The notes beneath the pieces are model-generated. The model did not search any database. It saw only the letters and a program-made list of their open reading frames with translations, and was not told the DNA's origin. A program made the position numbers and the translations under genes. Source: Mercurialis annua (taxonomy: Eukaryota > Streptophyta > Magnoliopsida > Malpighiales > Euphorbiaceae). From it: 64,000 bases of DNA. The stretch lies in the NCBI RefSeq assembly GCF_937616625.2, contig NC_065570.1, positions 51,513,665-51,577,664 of the forward strand, given 5' to 3'. Of the stretch, positions 1-12,146 are shown piece by piece. The first letter of the stretch is position 1. Each line of letters begins with the position of its first letter.

Positions 1-83
1 CAGCTCCGGCTAGAGTCTGGTATGGTGATGGAGGAAGAGCTACTATCGTAATCAGATTCATCTCTGGGTGTTATGGTTGCCAT
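1..83 (-). CDS. 5' end of a gene cut by the window edge; possibly PINOID2-like AGC kinase
   Basis: Reading the minus strand from the ATG at 83-81 gives an open frame of 27 codons up to the edge. It begins MATITPRDESDYDSSSS and continues with SITIPDSSRS. The acidic and Ser-rich start followed by PDSSRS resembles the N terminus I remember for plant AGC-VIII kinases of the PINOID2 type (At2g26700 has ESDYESS...PDSSRR). No kinase domain is in view, so this rests on a short low-complexity leader. A T-rich 5' leader lies at 98-110. What is seen is an open frame with a plausible start; the family name is an inference. Confidence 0.45.
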   Translation of the reverse strand, partial: MATITPRDESDYDSSSSSITIPDSSRS

Positions 84-572
84 GAGAAGAAGTATTTGTT
101 TTTTTTTTTTCTGTGTTTTTTGGGATTGGGCGTCCCGTCTTATATGGAGTTTTTGAAGTGCATATGCTTTGGGGCATTTTTGTAATTTGCAGTACAGGAT
201 AATTGTGTGTTTAGTTTTATCCTTTACTGTTAATTTAATGGAAATGCAAATTTAATTTAATTTTCAAACCAGAACATATAAAATTTAACTATGGGGCATT
301 TTTTAATGTAATCCACACTTTCATCCTTTTTATTTGAAAATCAAATAATATAATTTTTTATTTTTATTTTTATTAACACTTTAATTATTTTATTTTATTT
401 TGATATTAGTCAACTAAATCAAATGATTTAATTAAAAAAAATTCAATATAGTTTTTGAATTTATATTTTATATATGAGAGAATAAAAATTAGAGTATATT
501 ATTATAAAAATTAAGATTAATTTCAATAAAATATCAAATGTCTGCGGGTTGTCAGTTATAACCAAATTTTTC

Positions 573-680
573 AAAATCGGTTAGTTTAGCCCATTTTGTG
601 ATAATTGAAACCTTTTCTAACCATTCGTGAATCAAACCGAAAAAGTTGTCATTCGTGAATGGGCTAAACTAACCGATTTT
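573..680. repeat. 21-bp perfect inverted repeat, small fold-back
   Basis: Positions 573-593 and 660-680 are exact reverse complements (arm reads aaaatcggttagtttagccca), separated by 66 bases. The spacer and right arm also share a direct cattcgtgaat repeat. This looks like a decayed fold-back transposon or hairpin locus. No coding sequence is present. Confidence 0.75.
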
Positions 681-975
681 AAATGTTATGAGATATTTGA
701 AACGTTTTTTAGCGAAATCAATCAAATCGAACTGATTATTGGTTCGGTTCAGTTTGAAAAATTATTTTATTTTACCCTTTTTTTGTTGCATGTTGAGAAT
801 TCTTAATTTAATCAAGATCTTTTTGTTTGTATGTGAATCATCTTCTGTTTGATTAACTTTTTGAAAATTATTGATCAAAATTCTAAAAATTATTTAAGGA
901 TAAAATATTTATGTTAGATATATCGCATATGAATAAATATTTTGAAGTTATCTTGCCTCTTCATAATTTTTTTTT

Positions 976-1265
976 GGGTTAATTGCAAATTAATACACAA
1001 ACTTTACCCTAATTTGCAATTACAACACGAACTTTAAAACTTGGCAAATTGGTACACCGATTTTTATTTTTTGGCGAATTGATACACCAAACTGGAAAAA
1101 CACTAACGTGGACCTTGTCATATACAGCCAAGTGTTGTTGTATGATTGGTCGGTGTACTAATTTGCCAAAAAAATGAAAGTTGGTGTATTAAGTTGCCAA
1201 GTTTCAAAGTTCGTGTTGTAATTGCAAATTACGGTAAAGTTCGTGTATTAATTTGCAATTAACCC
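976..1265. mobile_element. Mutator-type MITE (gggttaatt ends)
   Basis: The left end gggttaattgcaaattaat is matched by its reverse complement at 1247-1265. The similarity continues inward for about 60 bases on each side (the aactttaccctaatttgc and acaacacgaacttt segments recur inverted). The element is 290 bp with no coding capacity. It is flanked by nine T on the left (967-975) and at least nine T on the right (1266-1275), compatible with a 9-bp target duplication. It shares the GGGTTAATT end style with the element at 13439-13809. Confidence 0.8.
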
Positions 1266-1357
1266 TTTTTTTTTTGAAGTTGTTGTTCTGGCTGATATAA
1301 AACTACAACAAATTAAATCTTATAAGTTATAACCATCTAAGCAAGTGATGTTCGTAG

Positions 1358-1775
1358 GGAGATAATTAGATTAAATATTTTTCCAATTTTCGAACTATAA
1401 CCTTTTTATACAATGGTTACCGAATTATAAAAAATCATACAATAATTACCGTAATATAACTTCTCTATGAATTATAAAAAGTTGTAAAGCGGTTGTCAAA
1501 TTATATTTTTTTCACAAAACGGTTACCCGATTGCTGATGTGGACGAGACAAAAATATATAGTGAGGCATCAAGTCGGTAATCATTTTATAACAAAAATAG
1601 TTTGGTAACTATTTTGCAAGAAAATACAAGTTCGGTAATCATTTTATAACTTTTTATAATTCCGCCATCATTTTGTCAAAATGATGTAATTCGATAATTG
1701 TTTTGTTACTTTTAAAAATTCGATAACTATTTTATAAAATTATTATAGTTGAGTATTCGTAAAAATAATTAACCC
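1358..1775. mobile_element. MITE-like inverted-repeat element
   Basis: The left half (cgaactataacc, ggttaccgaattataaaa) recurs in inverted, diverged form in the right half (ataattcggtaaccattttat-like segments up to about 1775). Many short complementary segments make the unit foldable end to end. The ends and target duplication are not clear, so the limits are approximate. Confidence 0.5.
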
Positions 1776-1906
1776 GAGAAGATTAATTAAATTTGCTTGC
1801 CCTTCTTTCAAGTGAACTATATCCATTGTTCTCCTTGTTTATGACATTTTTGTGAAATTTATGACTTGATTATCTCATCTAAAGTAACTTTTATTCGTAT
1901 AATTTA

Positions 1907-2243
1907 TACTTCCTCCGTCCCATAAAAATAGAAAAAGTAGCTAATTTTTTTGTCCCACAAAGATAGAAAAACTAATGTTAGTTAATTACAAAATTATTAA
2001 AATACCTTTATATCAACATTAATTGATTTAAAGTTTCAATATATGCTTTTTATGCATCTAAAATTCTATTAGCTAATATTTATATAGTGGCTTTAGGTTG
2101 TGTGAATCACTAATTTTTTATGATTTACTTTAAGAAATTAAAAGAACAATTTAGGAAAATTATCACAAATTACCTATAATTAACTACTTTTTTAATTCTT
2201 GTGAAAGAGCTACTTTTTCTATCTTTACGGGACAGATGAAGTA
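1907..2243. mobile_element. Stowaway-type MITE
   Basis: It starts tacttcctccgtcccat and ends gggacagatgaagta, the CTCCGTCCC-type terminal inverted repeat of plant Stowaway (Tc1/mariner) elements with a TA at each edge. Sub-terminal segments (aatagaaaaagtagct versus agctactttttctatc) pair as well. It is 337 bp and non-coding. Confidence 0.85.
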
Positions 2244-2884
2244 CTTTATTTTGACACTTTTGGTAAAAGAATAACAAAATTAATATTAAAAATTATATTT
2301 CAAAAATTGTTAGTACTTATTAGTAATAATGAACAAGAATGTTTTTTTTACTAAAGTTGAGAATTACTAATTAGTCCCCCAAAAGAGACGATTTTGTTGA
2401 GATGTTAAACCTGCTGCTGCAGTTTTCTTTATATTTTAGTATTATTATTTTCAGAAAAGGAGAGATCAAATTCAACGAATTAATTAGGATAATACATAAA
2501 AAAATGTGATTTGGTTTTGGATTAAGGAAATGAATTTAGAAGAAGGCATGCTAACTTAGCTGACACAACCACTACTTTTTGTTCTTCTATCGCCAAAAGT
2601 GAGTTTCAGGATATTCATTTTCTGGTGGGTATCCTATGATCAGTAGTATATATGGATTTAATTAATTATGCATGAAATTTAGCATCCACTAATCAAAACG
2701 AGAGTCATTAAATTACCATTTAATAGTGGCAATTCTGTTATTCTTTTACCAAAAGTGTCCCCTTCTGGAAGCTTGTTGGTCAAAAAGCCTTTGTTCTTTT
2801 CCTCTTTAAAGTGCTTGTGTTATGTGCAACCCGTTTTCGAAGATGCGTTTCCCAAGCAGATGCTATTCACTCTTCATTTTTGTT

Positions 2885-3050
2885 ATAGGGTGGATCAAAG
2901 TTTCTCAAATGGATCTCAACTATAAAATGTCACCATTAAATCTTTTACAATCAGAGTAATCCTCATTCGAGTCGTATAAGTCCGTTGTAAAAGATAAATT
3001 ATCTGATCTCAAATTTTAAACAACCTCACTTAAGTTAGAAGATGGTATTC
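2885..3050 (-). mobile_element. Decayed copy of a tRNA-derived SINE
   Basis: The stretch ctcaactataaaatgtcacc...cctcattcgagtcg...acctcacttaagttagaag aligns by eye, with many differences, to the better SINE copy at 9471-9681 in the same orientation. The tRNA-like head (reverse complement) is at the right end and is badly eroded. Confidence 0.55.
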
Positions 3051-3466
3051 ACTTTTTTAAAATTAACAAACGTACATTTTATCCTTTTTTTCGGTATAAG
3101 AGAAAAAAGCAAAGTTTAAAACAAACTAAAAACCAATACTCCTTACATACGAAGTACCATATAAATCATGCGAGATCCATGGCATAAGACTAGGAGGCGG
3201 GTTATCATGATAACAACATCCAATAAGATAATCATCGCCTATCGAATTAAGCGAGGTGGTCCGCTGCAAAATTAGTTTTCCTGTACATATGACACATCTT
3301 GACAGCCCAACTTCTGTTTATCAACTCTTTAATAGCAGTGATAATATTCGAAAATTTCACTACATCCTCATCGGAAAAGTATTGATTAGATATGGCACAT
3401 GTTAACAGACCAATGTACATTTTACCTTTTTAGTTTGTCATAAAATATTTAAGAATACATTTGCAT

Positions 3467-3573
3467 CCCTCCGTCCCTAAAAAAATAGACCATTTGAACA
3501 AATATAAAACCTAAAAAAAATATTGTTAAATTTGTTAAAATTAGTTCTTTTATTTATCTTTTTAATTTTATCC

Positions 3574-3647
<74 letters not shown>

Positions 3648-3660
3648 GAAAAAAGATATT
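3467..3660. mobile_element. Stowaway left end with internal (TA)33 microsatellite
   Basis: A Stowaway-like terminus (ccctccgtccctaaaaaaatag) is at 3467-3487. A perfect run of about 33 TA units occupies 3577-3643. No convincing right terminus is visible, although aatattccattttagag near 3657 may be a remnant. Confidence 0.5.
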
Positions 3661-4878
3661 CCATTTTAGAGAAATATCATAAAATTAATTCGATTTGTTT
3701 AGCAGATAAAAGAAAATTAATACCATTAATTTGGTTTGAATCGATCACATGTTGATAATAGCACCCAAAATTTTGTTTTCTCCTTATCACTATCACTTTT
3801 ATTAATTTTCAATTATAAATTTTTTTTTATATCCACCACTTTTCTTTTATATTTGAATAGGATACTAAACTCAAACGAGCCGTAAACTTATGATATTTGA
3901 AAAAATATTGTATTTAATATTCTATCCTTTCCATTTTATTTTTTATTTTTTTATGTTCTAAATAATATCACTTTTATTTATGGACATATTTTTTTTATTC
4001 TTAATATAAATGGGTTTAATATATTGATTAGTGTATAGATTTTATGATTGTTTTTGACTAAATTAAATTTTTAATGCACAAATTTATAGTATTTCATGAG
4101 ATTCTATCGTCTCAAAAAATAGTTACGGAACTACAATATATTTTATCTAGAGAAAATTAAATCATTATTTTTTCACTTGCGGTTTGAATAAAATTGATAT
4201 AATAGATAAAATTATTAAATCAGACAGTAAATTTTTGTTTTTTAAATTTTTTGACAAATTTAATATAATAAATTGTTGAGTATATCATTTTTAAGAATAT
4301 ATATTTAGTACTATATAACCTATGTTTAAAAAATTAGCGGATGCAAAATTGGATTGTAACTTGATAAAACATTGAAGATAAGCTTTATAATTTTCAAGAA
4401 GTGGTTAAAGATAACTTGAAAAGGGTACATTGAAGATTTATTTTTTTTTCTTTTTGAAGATTTCAAATGTATCCATTGAAGATAAGCTTCAAGGAATGAT
4501 AATTTATCACACACAAAAATATCATCATAACAATGGCATTCATTAATAGTACTAATTTGTTTCAACATTGGAATAATTCCACTATATGCGCAAAAAACAT
4601 GCATGCATTAGCATTTTAGGGCTGAATGGACCGCAAGAAGTGCCCAATCAATTTGGGATTATTAGCTTTAATGTACCTTTTTTTTTCTCAAAAAAATGAT
4701 TATTACCTCGTGCCTCTATAATTACTTGTAGTACCTTTTTTTCTCAATCATAATTTATCAGTGCCCAAAATAAAAGTTTTAGCATCACATTTATAGTTAT
4801 GAAGAAATTTCCGATCCTTACTACTACTAAATTAATACTACTAAAATTCACACTGGCTCACTATTTTTATTTAAAAAA

Positions 4879-5360
4879 TACTCCGTCCGTCCCATTTTAA
4901 AAATTTCTTTATTTTTATACAAAAATTAAGAAATATATTATTAAATCCACCATTTTATACCATTTTAAATATTCCTACTTACGTGACAATATTTCATTCG
5001 TTCAATTTTTTTTCTTCAAAAGTGTATATCTCAAAAATTAACTTTTAATCCATCCATTCTTTTTTTTTTTAGAGGCATCCATCCATTCTTTTATTGTCAC
5101 GTCAGATAAGTTAAAAAAAGATGGGTTGAAAGGGAAGATTATACTTATATAGCATTACTTAAAAAAATATCTTTTCATATAGTTCCATATTTTATTCTTA
5201 TAAATGATAGTGATTTTTTTTTATAAAATTCATTTAAATGACTAAATAAAGGATAAAAAGAGAAATTCAACATAAAAATATTTTTAAAATAGAAATGAAA
5301 CTTTAAAATGGAATATTCCAAAATGGTAAATGAGACTTTTAAAATGGAACGGATGGAGTA
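4879..5360. mobile_element. Stowaway-type MITE, 482 bp
   Basis: The left end tactccgtccgtcccatttt is mirrored by aaaatggaacggatggagta at 5341-5360. The TA target dinucleotide is part of both edges. The interior is AT-rich; the short open frames inside it, on the minus strand, look like chance. Confidence 0.8.
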
Positions 5361-7671
5361 CCATCTTTTAATATTTTTAATATTTAATATAATCATATTT
5401 AAATATTCATCACTTTTTATTTGTAGTTGTATCTTTTTAACAAATACAGTGTCATTTATAACTATGCTTTAATATTAATCAAATAATATTGAATTTTATT
5501 AATTTAATTGTATAACTCCATTTTAGATTTAATTAAAAATTAGAAACTGAATATTAAACAATATATGATATATTAAAAAATTTATAAATTTATTATACAC
5601 TTTAAATAATCTTCTTCATTTTCCCGAATTGGTATATTTTTCTATAAATAGTCAATTGATGCATTATAATTAATGTAATAAAGTTTTAAAAATTTAAATA
5701 AAAACATTTCAAAATTTAATGTATAAGTTTTAGAATATATTTGTATTTATATATGATATATTTATTAATTACTAACTATTATTTTAAATAAAATAAATAT
5801 TTTGGGTTAAATTATTACAAAAGTTATACTTATATAATAAAAAAATTAATTAAAATCAATATTATTAAAATCAATTATATAAATAACATTTAAAAATAAA
5901 ATAAATTAACGAAATGACAGATTTTGTGAAAGGTGGAAATTTGTTTCAAGTTTGAACTGTTCACTAGTTCACTTACATTAACTTAGGCTTTGTCTTTTGG
6001 TATAAGTTGGGGTAAAAATATCATAATTTTCTTTTAAAATAGATATGGATTGGATATAATTTTAGCTTGTTAATTAAATGGCAATAAATATTATGTATTC
6101 ATTAAATAAAAATTATCATACAAATTTCACAATGTGCATACAAGCATTTGCTAGCTTAAGACGATTAAGAGTTATCATTTAAAAGAAAAAAACATCTAAA
6201 TCATCATATGTTAGCTATTGAATTACATGCTAAATTACATGTTTCATAATGTAGTGGGTAACCATAACGTTTTAATATTAAACTTCTTAGATGAATGAGT
6301 TATCATTTAATTTTATATTATTTCTAAATTGTAACTTTTTTTTGATAAAATAAATTTATCTATCCATAAGTATAATTAGAATTTGATCATTGAATAAAAT
6401 AAAATAAAATTTGAGTAAATTAAATTTTGATAAAAGTTAAGTAGCTTTAAGAATTTCAAACCCCACAATTTTCATTAACTTTTCTTTAGTCATCTTCTAA
6501 GTGCAAAAAGTTTATTTTTCTTTGATATATGTTAAATTTGGTTCAACGGAATAAAAAAGGTGAAAAATAAACATAATGAATATTTTAGAAATTTAAATTT
6601 CACATTTTAAAAACTTTCAAGCTGAAGATTTCTAAAATACTAAAAAAGTTACTTAAATATAGTATTGATGGAAGTAGACAGAATTGAAATTGAAGTAGAT
6701 TGATGCTCAAACATACCGCAGAAGAAGATAATAGAAAATCTTGTTTCCTATTTGGTGGAATTTGGACTATATGAAAAAGATTTGTGTTTTCACATAAAAT
6801 AACAATTTTTTTTGTTTTTATTTCTTTAATTGTTCCACTTTTCTCTGCAAGATCTTATCAGTTTTCACTTTTGGTTGCAAATGGAGGCAGCATACCCAGC
6901 AAAATTTGCAGTAATGCTTAGTGGCAAATATATGGGAAAACTCAAAGCTCCATCACTTGCTCCATACATTCTTCTCCCCCTGCCCTAGCTAACCATTTAT
7001 CATCCACCACCAACCTTGAAAATGTTTTGGATCAAGTGATTTTAGATAAATACAATTTCAAGATTATATAACATTTATATATTTAAATAAATTAATTGTT
7101 TGGTAGGACAAACATTATAAAAATTCATGAATTTTGAAATATTATCATCATCAAAATTAATCATTTAAAATCTCAACCAGTGGCGCAATCAAAATGGGAT
7201 AAGGTGAGGCACCCGGTTCCAAAATATCCGAAAATAATGAAAACCGTAAAATTATTTTAAAGAGAACTGAATAAATTTTTTAAAATAATTTGAGCTATGC
7301 GATATATTATTTGATCTTAAATTTTTCTTTAAAAAGCTAAACATGGTCTACTAAATAGCCGAACAACACATACTTTGACCACAAAATAATTTTGTCCCTG
7401 TGAACAAATTTTTTGATTCCGCCATTGATCTCAACTTCTAGGTGAGAAATAATAAATGTATCATTTATTTTATCAGAGGTGAATTGTTGTAATATTTTGT
7501 TATTTAAAAGTATTTTTATAAGTTTGTTCTTTCATATTCAATTCAAACAGTATAATTTTAAGTTCATTTCATATTCTATAAATTTAAATTATGTAAATTT
7601 AATAAATTTTTTAAAAATTAGAATGCTATGAATTTTTCTCTACAAGTTTTTGCTAATTCTTAAGAGGATAA

Positions 7672-7973
7672 ACTAATTATTATATCCTTAAACTATATGT
7701 CTTTTAACTAACTGGTTATTGAACCAAATTTTATATTTTTTTTGGTTCCTTGACTTATAAAAAAAGGGTGTTTTTAAGTCCTTCGGTTAAGAGAGCATGA
7801 TTCACGCTCCAAAAATAGCGAGTTACTCGTTAAAAAAAATGTTGCATAACTAATAAAATTCTGAACAGAAATCCATTAAAAGACTTAAAGACGAGTTTTT
7901 CTTGAGCTCAGGGACAAAAAAATAAAATTTGATTTAGGAATCAAGTAATCAAAAGACGTTGAAGAATAAAATA
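7672..7973. mobile_element. MITE-like inverted-repeat element
   Basis: The left half (tatccttaaactatatgtc, gttattgaaccaaattttat) is complementary, with mismatches, to the right half (ataaaatttgatttaggaatc, aatcaaaagacgttgaagaa). It abuts the next inverted-repeat unit directly, so one may have inserted beside the other. Limits are approximate. Confidence 0.55.
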
Positions 7974-8230
7974 AGGGTCAATGCGGCTCTCAAATTTATT
8001 TCTCGGGATTAAATAATCCGATTTTAACTTTTTGGATCAATTAGAACTAAAATTTCTATTTCCAAGGTCAAACTCAAATTTGCGTGTCGGGATCAAATAA
8101 ATCCACATTTTGAAGTGTATATTTTGGGATTATTTGACCTAAATTGAGATAGTTTTGGGTTTAATTGATCCAAAAGTTAAAATGGACGTATTTTTCCTGT
8201 AAATACAAGTATGTGGGCCACGTTGACCCT
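7974..8230. mobile_element. Short TIR element with agggtcaa ends
   Basis: It begins agggtcaatgcggctc and ends gggccacgttgaccct, which pair with few mismatches. Internal segments (cggattatttaatccc-like) also occur as inverted copies. It is 257 bp and non-coding. Confidence 0.55.
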
Positions 8231-9026
8231 TTGTACTATTAAGAATTTAATAATAAGTTAAACATTTTTAAATTAACATCTCTAACTGCAAAAGAAATAA
8301 TCAAAGGATGTGCTGTAGAGATTCAGAAAAAAGAAATGGCCAACCTGACAAACCCACAACACATTGTAAAAAAATAGAAACAAATTAGGTGCATGTGTGG
8401 CCTATTTAAAAAATACTAAAAAACATTCAATAACAGCATAAATTTCAGTGTAAAATTTAGACCAAATTTAAATAGGTTATGGATGCATATACTCATCAAG
8501 ATACTGATTTTTTTGTTGATGTTATTTTCTTTTAATTTCTTGTTAAAAATTGTTCCCAGACATATCATCATGGGCAGTTCCTACTGATCATGGGTCTAAA
8601 AACACTTATTTTCTTGATTGCAATTGATATTGATGAATGTGATAAATGCGATTACTATTGTATCAAAATCCGAAAATAAGTAGAGATGAGAAAAAAAAAG
8701 AGTGATAATTAAAGAAATAGAATTACAAAATTAAAGATAAAAATAATGTGAATGGAATTAAAAGTAGCCAAAAAATATTCATCTGCTTTTGATTAAAAAT
8801 GTTTAAATATTTTATGATTTATGATCATTAGTATATGTTTAATTGGTCCACATGCTCAAATTAAGTCAACATTATTAAACAAATTTTGGAATACTATTAG
8901 TGCTTATTAAGTTTTTCTCTCTCTATCAAGGGTAAATAAAATTTTAAACTTTAAAATTAGTTTCCAAATATAGAAGATGGCCTATAATTTGGAACTCAAA
9001 AATAATAAGATGGCCTATGTTTTTGG

Positions 9027-9435
9027 GACGGAGGGGGTATGTCTTTTTTTTTTTAAAAAAAACGTAAAGAGTTCTTTTACACCGTTTAAAAACGTCGAGA
9101 GCTCAGCTGCTCAAGTGATAAAAAAAATAACTACTCCTTTCGTTTTTTTTAATTGTCTATTTAGTTAAAATTATACATATTTAGATAGTGGGTGTTTTAT
9201 ACTAACATTTTATTCAAAAAAATAGTGGCTATTTTGTCTTAAATTATAAAAGTAAATACTAGTATGACACTATTAGTAATAAATGTATTATAAATTGAAG
9301 TATAAAGTCATTTATTAGAAAAGGGATAGATTTGAAAAATACTGGCTAACATTATCTGGAAATTTTAAAAGGACAAATAAATAGAGATAAAAATATTTGG
9401 CTAAATGAAAAATAAAAATAAAAACAGAAAGAGTA
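9027..9435. mobile_element. Stowaway remnants
   Basis: A lone right terminus gggacggagggggta lies at 9026-9040. A separate degraded unit runs from tactcctttcgtttttt (9132) to aaaacagaaagagta (9435). Both are Stowaway-like. The short open frame starting at 8977 runs through the first remnant and is not a gene. Confidence 0.5.
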
Positions 9436-9470
9436 AAAAAGTTTGTGTTTTTTCTTCTTTGTTTTGGTAC

Positions 9471-9681
9471 AGGTCCATGAGGTTTTCTGAACGGGTTTCA
9501 ACTATGAGACGACACCTTTAACCTTCCACATTCAGACTAATCCTCACTCGAGCTGTGTAGGTCCTTTGCGGGAGGCAAACTCTGACCTCAAGTTTTAAAC
9601 GGCTGCATATATGAGTATGGTTCGAACCCGCGACCTCGCTTAAGTTAGAAGAGCGCCTTACCAACTCATCTACGGCTTGGG
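9471..9681 (-). mobile_element. tRNA-derived SINE, best copy
   Basis: On the minus strand the head reads ccaagccgtagatgagttgg, followed downstream by gcgggttcgaacc. These are the A-box-like and B-box elements of a tRNA-type RNA polymerase III promoter. The body continues through gaggtcagagtttgcctccc to a tail near 9471 (tcatggacctg). It is about 210 bp. Related copies in the same orientation sit at 22421-22610 and 2885-3050. A genuine tRNA gene is excluded because no cloverleaf surrounds the boxes. Confidence 0.75.
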
Positions 9682-10491
9682 GTTTATGTGTTTTTTCTTT
9701 AAAATGTAAAGAACTTTTTTATACCTAACTTTGAATTATATATGAAGAGACAAAGCAAAGCATATGGGTGAGTTCTAAACTAATGAGTTAGGCATATACA
9801 AACTTTGTTTTTGTGCTTTTAGGGTTGAATTCAACCATCCGATTGTCTAGTTAAGTGGAGACATGAGAAAATGTATAAATATAATTTGTTCACAATACAA
9901 CAGAAGATATAAATCAATTTAATTAATTAAATGAAGTCAAATACTTGAACTATCAGTAAACTGCATGATTTGATATTGGTAGGTCTATTTTCTAAACAAT
10001 AGTGAAGTGCTTGCTTTCAATTATGAAAACATTTTCATACCAAAAATATTAATTATGTTTGTGAGGGTTTTTTCCTTTAGATTCAATGTACTTAAGCACT
10101 AATTTCAATACATTTTATGTTGACCATGTCTGACTTTATTTGTTTTCAATTAGAATATGGTATGTTCTTCATTATTGACATTTATCTATCTAGGTATATA
10201 ATTTCTAGAGTCAACCTTGGGTCTGATTAAATTCGATCACATTTAATTTTTCTTTTTTGCTATTGTGGATAGTCAATGACATAAATTTGATTGATGAATT
10301 ATGTAGCTTGTATCAAGTGTATCTCTAAAGCTCAATTGAATTAAGATATATTGTGAAAAGTATAAGAATTTTAATGCTCCAGATAAATGTACAATATCAA
10401 ATTAAACGACATCATAATATCAAATTAAACTTATGGTCACCTAACACTTTTCAAATAATACCTCGACTTGACCGAATAAATAACATTAGTA

Positions 10492-10940
10492 TTATATTGC
10501 CAAATCAGTATATCCAACCCTTGCCAGTAAGACAGCGGTGGGGATGAAGTTTTCCCAACATCTTCGGGGACAAAGGTGTTGGTGATGATAGCTATACTTC
10601 ATGCGTCCGATAACAATTGAGGAATAACAACAATATTTGACAGGGTTCTTAGGGTAAAAGGATATGAGCTCGGGATCCACGAGTCTTGCATACAATCAAT
10701 TTGTGATCCATCTTAAATTTTCCAACTCAGTCCTGTTTTTAAGAGATGAAAACCATGAAGTAAACTACGTCCCCAGGACGGCGAGTTCCCTAATTTTGGT
10801 GTAAAAATCATGGAGTCTCTAAAGTATTTCTTTTGAAGGATTTGATATAGATGGGAATTTGGGTTATGTAGAATTCTCCATATTTGTTTTGCCAAAAGAG
10901 TTTGATTAAAGAGCAAGTAAGTCTTTAAATCCTAAACCAC
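10492..10940 (-). pseudogene. LINE fragment, end of reverse transcriptase to zf-RVT region
   Basis: Reading the minus strand from 10916 gives LFNQTLLAKQIWRILHNPNS and then KYFRDS, SPSWGRSLLHG and LLKTGLSWKI. After a stop it continues in a nearby frame as DGSQID and DSWIPSSYPF. This is the conserved region after the reverse-transcriptase domain of plant non-LTR retrotransposons. Several stops and frameshifts break it. It is separate from the RNase H fragment at 11321-11802: the two are in the wrong order to belong to one copy. Confidence 0.75.
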
Positions 10941-11320
10941 CCACCCTCTCATATCATTTAATGTAACACATTTTTAAACCATCTTTCATTTCATTCATCT
11001 CCTTGTTGGCACCACCAAAATTGAGAGAATAGTTGGTTAATCATTTGGCATAGTGTTTTAGAAAGCAGGAAACAAATCATACTATAAATTGGGATAGTTG
11101 TTCCTATATCTTTGATTACAATTTACTTGTCTGCTGGTGATAATAACCACTCTTTCCGGACTTTTAGTTTATTCAGTTATTTGAGACTGTCTAAATAATA
11201 CCTGTGAAGGTTGATTTGGTAGGATTTATTTTAAAAAATTCCCAGGTTTGTGAATTCTTTTAATAGCCATTCCTCAAGTTTAATACATCAACAATATACA
11301 TGCTCAAACAACTCAGCAAT

Positions 11321-11802
11321 TTTTTTTTTTTTTTTGAACGTCAAATAAATTTCATTAATCAAAAGCAGTTACATTTGTGAGTATATCAGGAAAGTTGCTA
11401 AACCACTCCTGATGACCTGACAAGGAACGGGCGTTTTGCGCTAAACAATGCGCTGCCTGATTCGCAGATCGTCTCACGAAAACAAAAGAAACGTTACATA
11501 ACTGCTTTGCTAAGTTCAAACAATCATCAATAAGGAAATCGGACTCTATAAGACTCGGATTTCGAATAGCCAAAATCACCTCCATAGCATCTGACTCTAT
11601 AATAATATTGCTAGAATCCTTTAGCCAACTCAGAGCTTCACGAATGCCCATTGCCTCTGCCACTCTCGGAGAATAATTCCCATGAAACTTCACTAGTCTT
11701 GCTTGAACTAGACTCCCACGCCAATCCCTTACGACGATGCCGACTCCTATGCCCTCATTCCTGGAGAAAACCGCTGCGTCCACATTTACCTTAAGCCATC
11801 CT
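11321..11802 (-). mobile_element. 5'-truncated LINE insertion carrying an RNase H-like domain
   Basis: An open minus-strand frame (11834-11355) encodes an RNase H-like (RVT_3) domain: WLKVNVDAAVF, then GIGVGIVVRDWRGS, AEAMGIREALSWL and ESDAMEVILAI. On the minus strand the stop is followed by a short tail and a run of about 19 A (11321-11339 on the plus strand as T). The sequence aactcagcaat occurs at 11310-11320 and again at 11803-11813, a target-site duplication exactly bracketing the insertion. The first residues of the open frame (MLESALQIAE) therefore come from flanking DNA. The domain looks intact, but there is no upstream reverse transcriptase. Confidence 0.88.
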
Positions 11803-12146
11803 AACTCAGCAATTTGAAGAGCCGATTCTAACATATTTTATGAAATGAAAACTCTATTCTTATTTAATTAAAAGAGAATGATAAATACACCTTGCATAAA
11901 ATGAATGATCAAAATAAAATATTAAATTTATTAAGGTAGAATTACTCCAAATACAGTTTTAATTCATTTTAAATGAATTCTATACCTTTGAATGAATCTC
12001 AAGTAGAATTCAACCAAACAATGAGAGTATTCTACTTTATCCGGGTTCAACATTTGCCTGAACCAAACAATACCTTACAGTTTTCTACTTTATCCAGGTT
12101 CAACATTTAATTGAATCAAATATTATGTACCTTACAATATTCTACT

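Noticed and set aside
3577..3643. Regulatory role for the (TA)33 run
   Set aside because: A plain microsatellite inside a MITE remnant; nothing else points to function.
4326..5396. Minus-strand open frames at 4326-4604 and 5175-5396
   Set aside because: Low-complexity Ile/Phe/Lys-rich translations in AT-rich DNA, the second inside a Stowaway element; no family resemblance.
9600..9681. tRNA gene on the minus strand
   Set aside because: The A- and B-box-like words are present, but no acceptor stem or cloverleaf can be drawn around them, and the same body recurs elsewhere in the window; it is a SINE head.
11803..11834. N-terminal codons of the RNase H frame as part of the LINE protein
   Set aside because: The target-site duplication shows these codons come from host flank, so the frame start is accidental.
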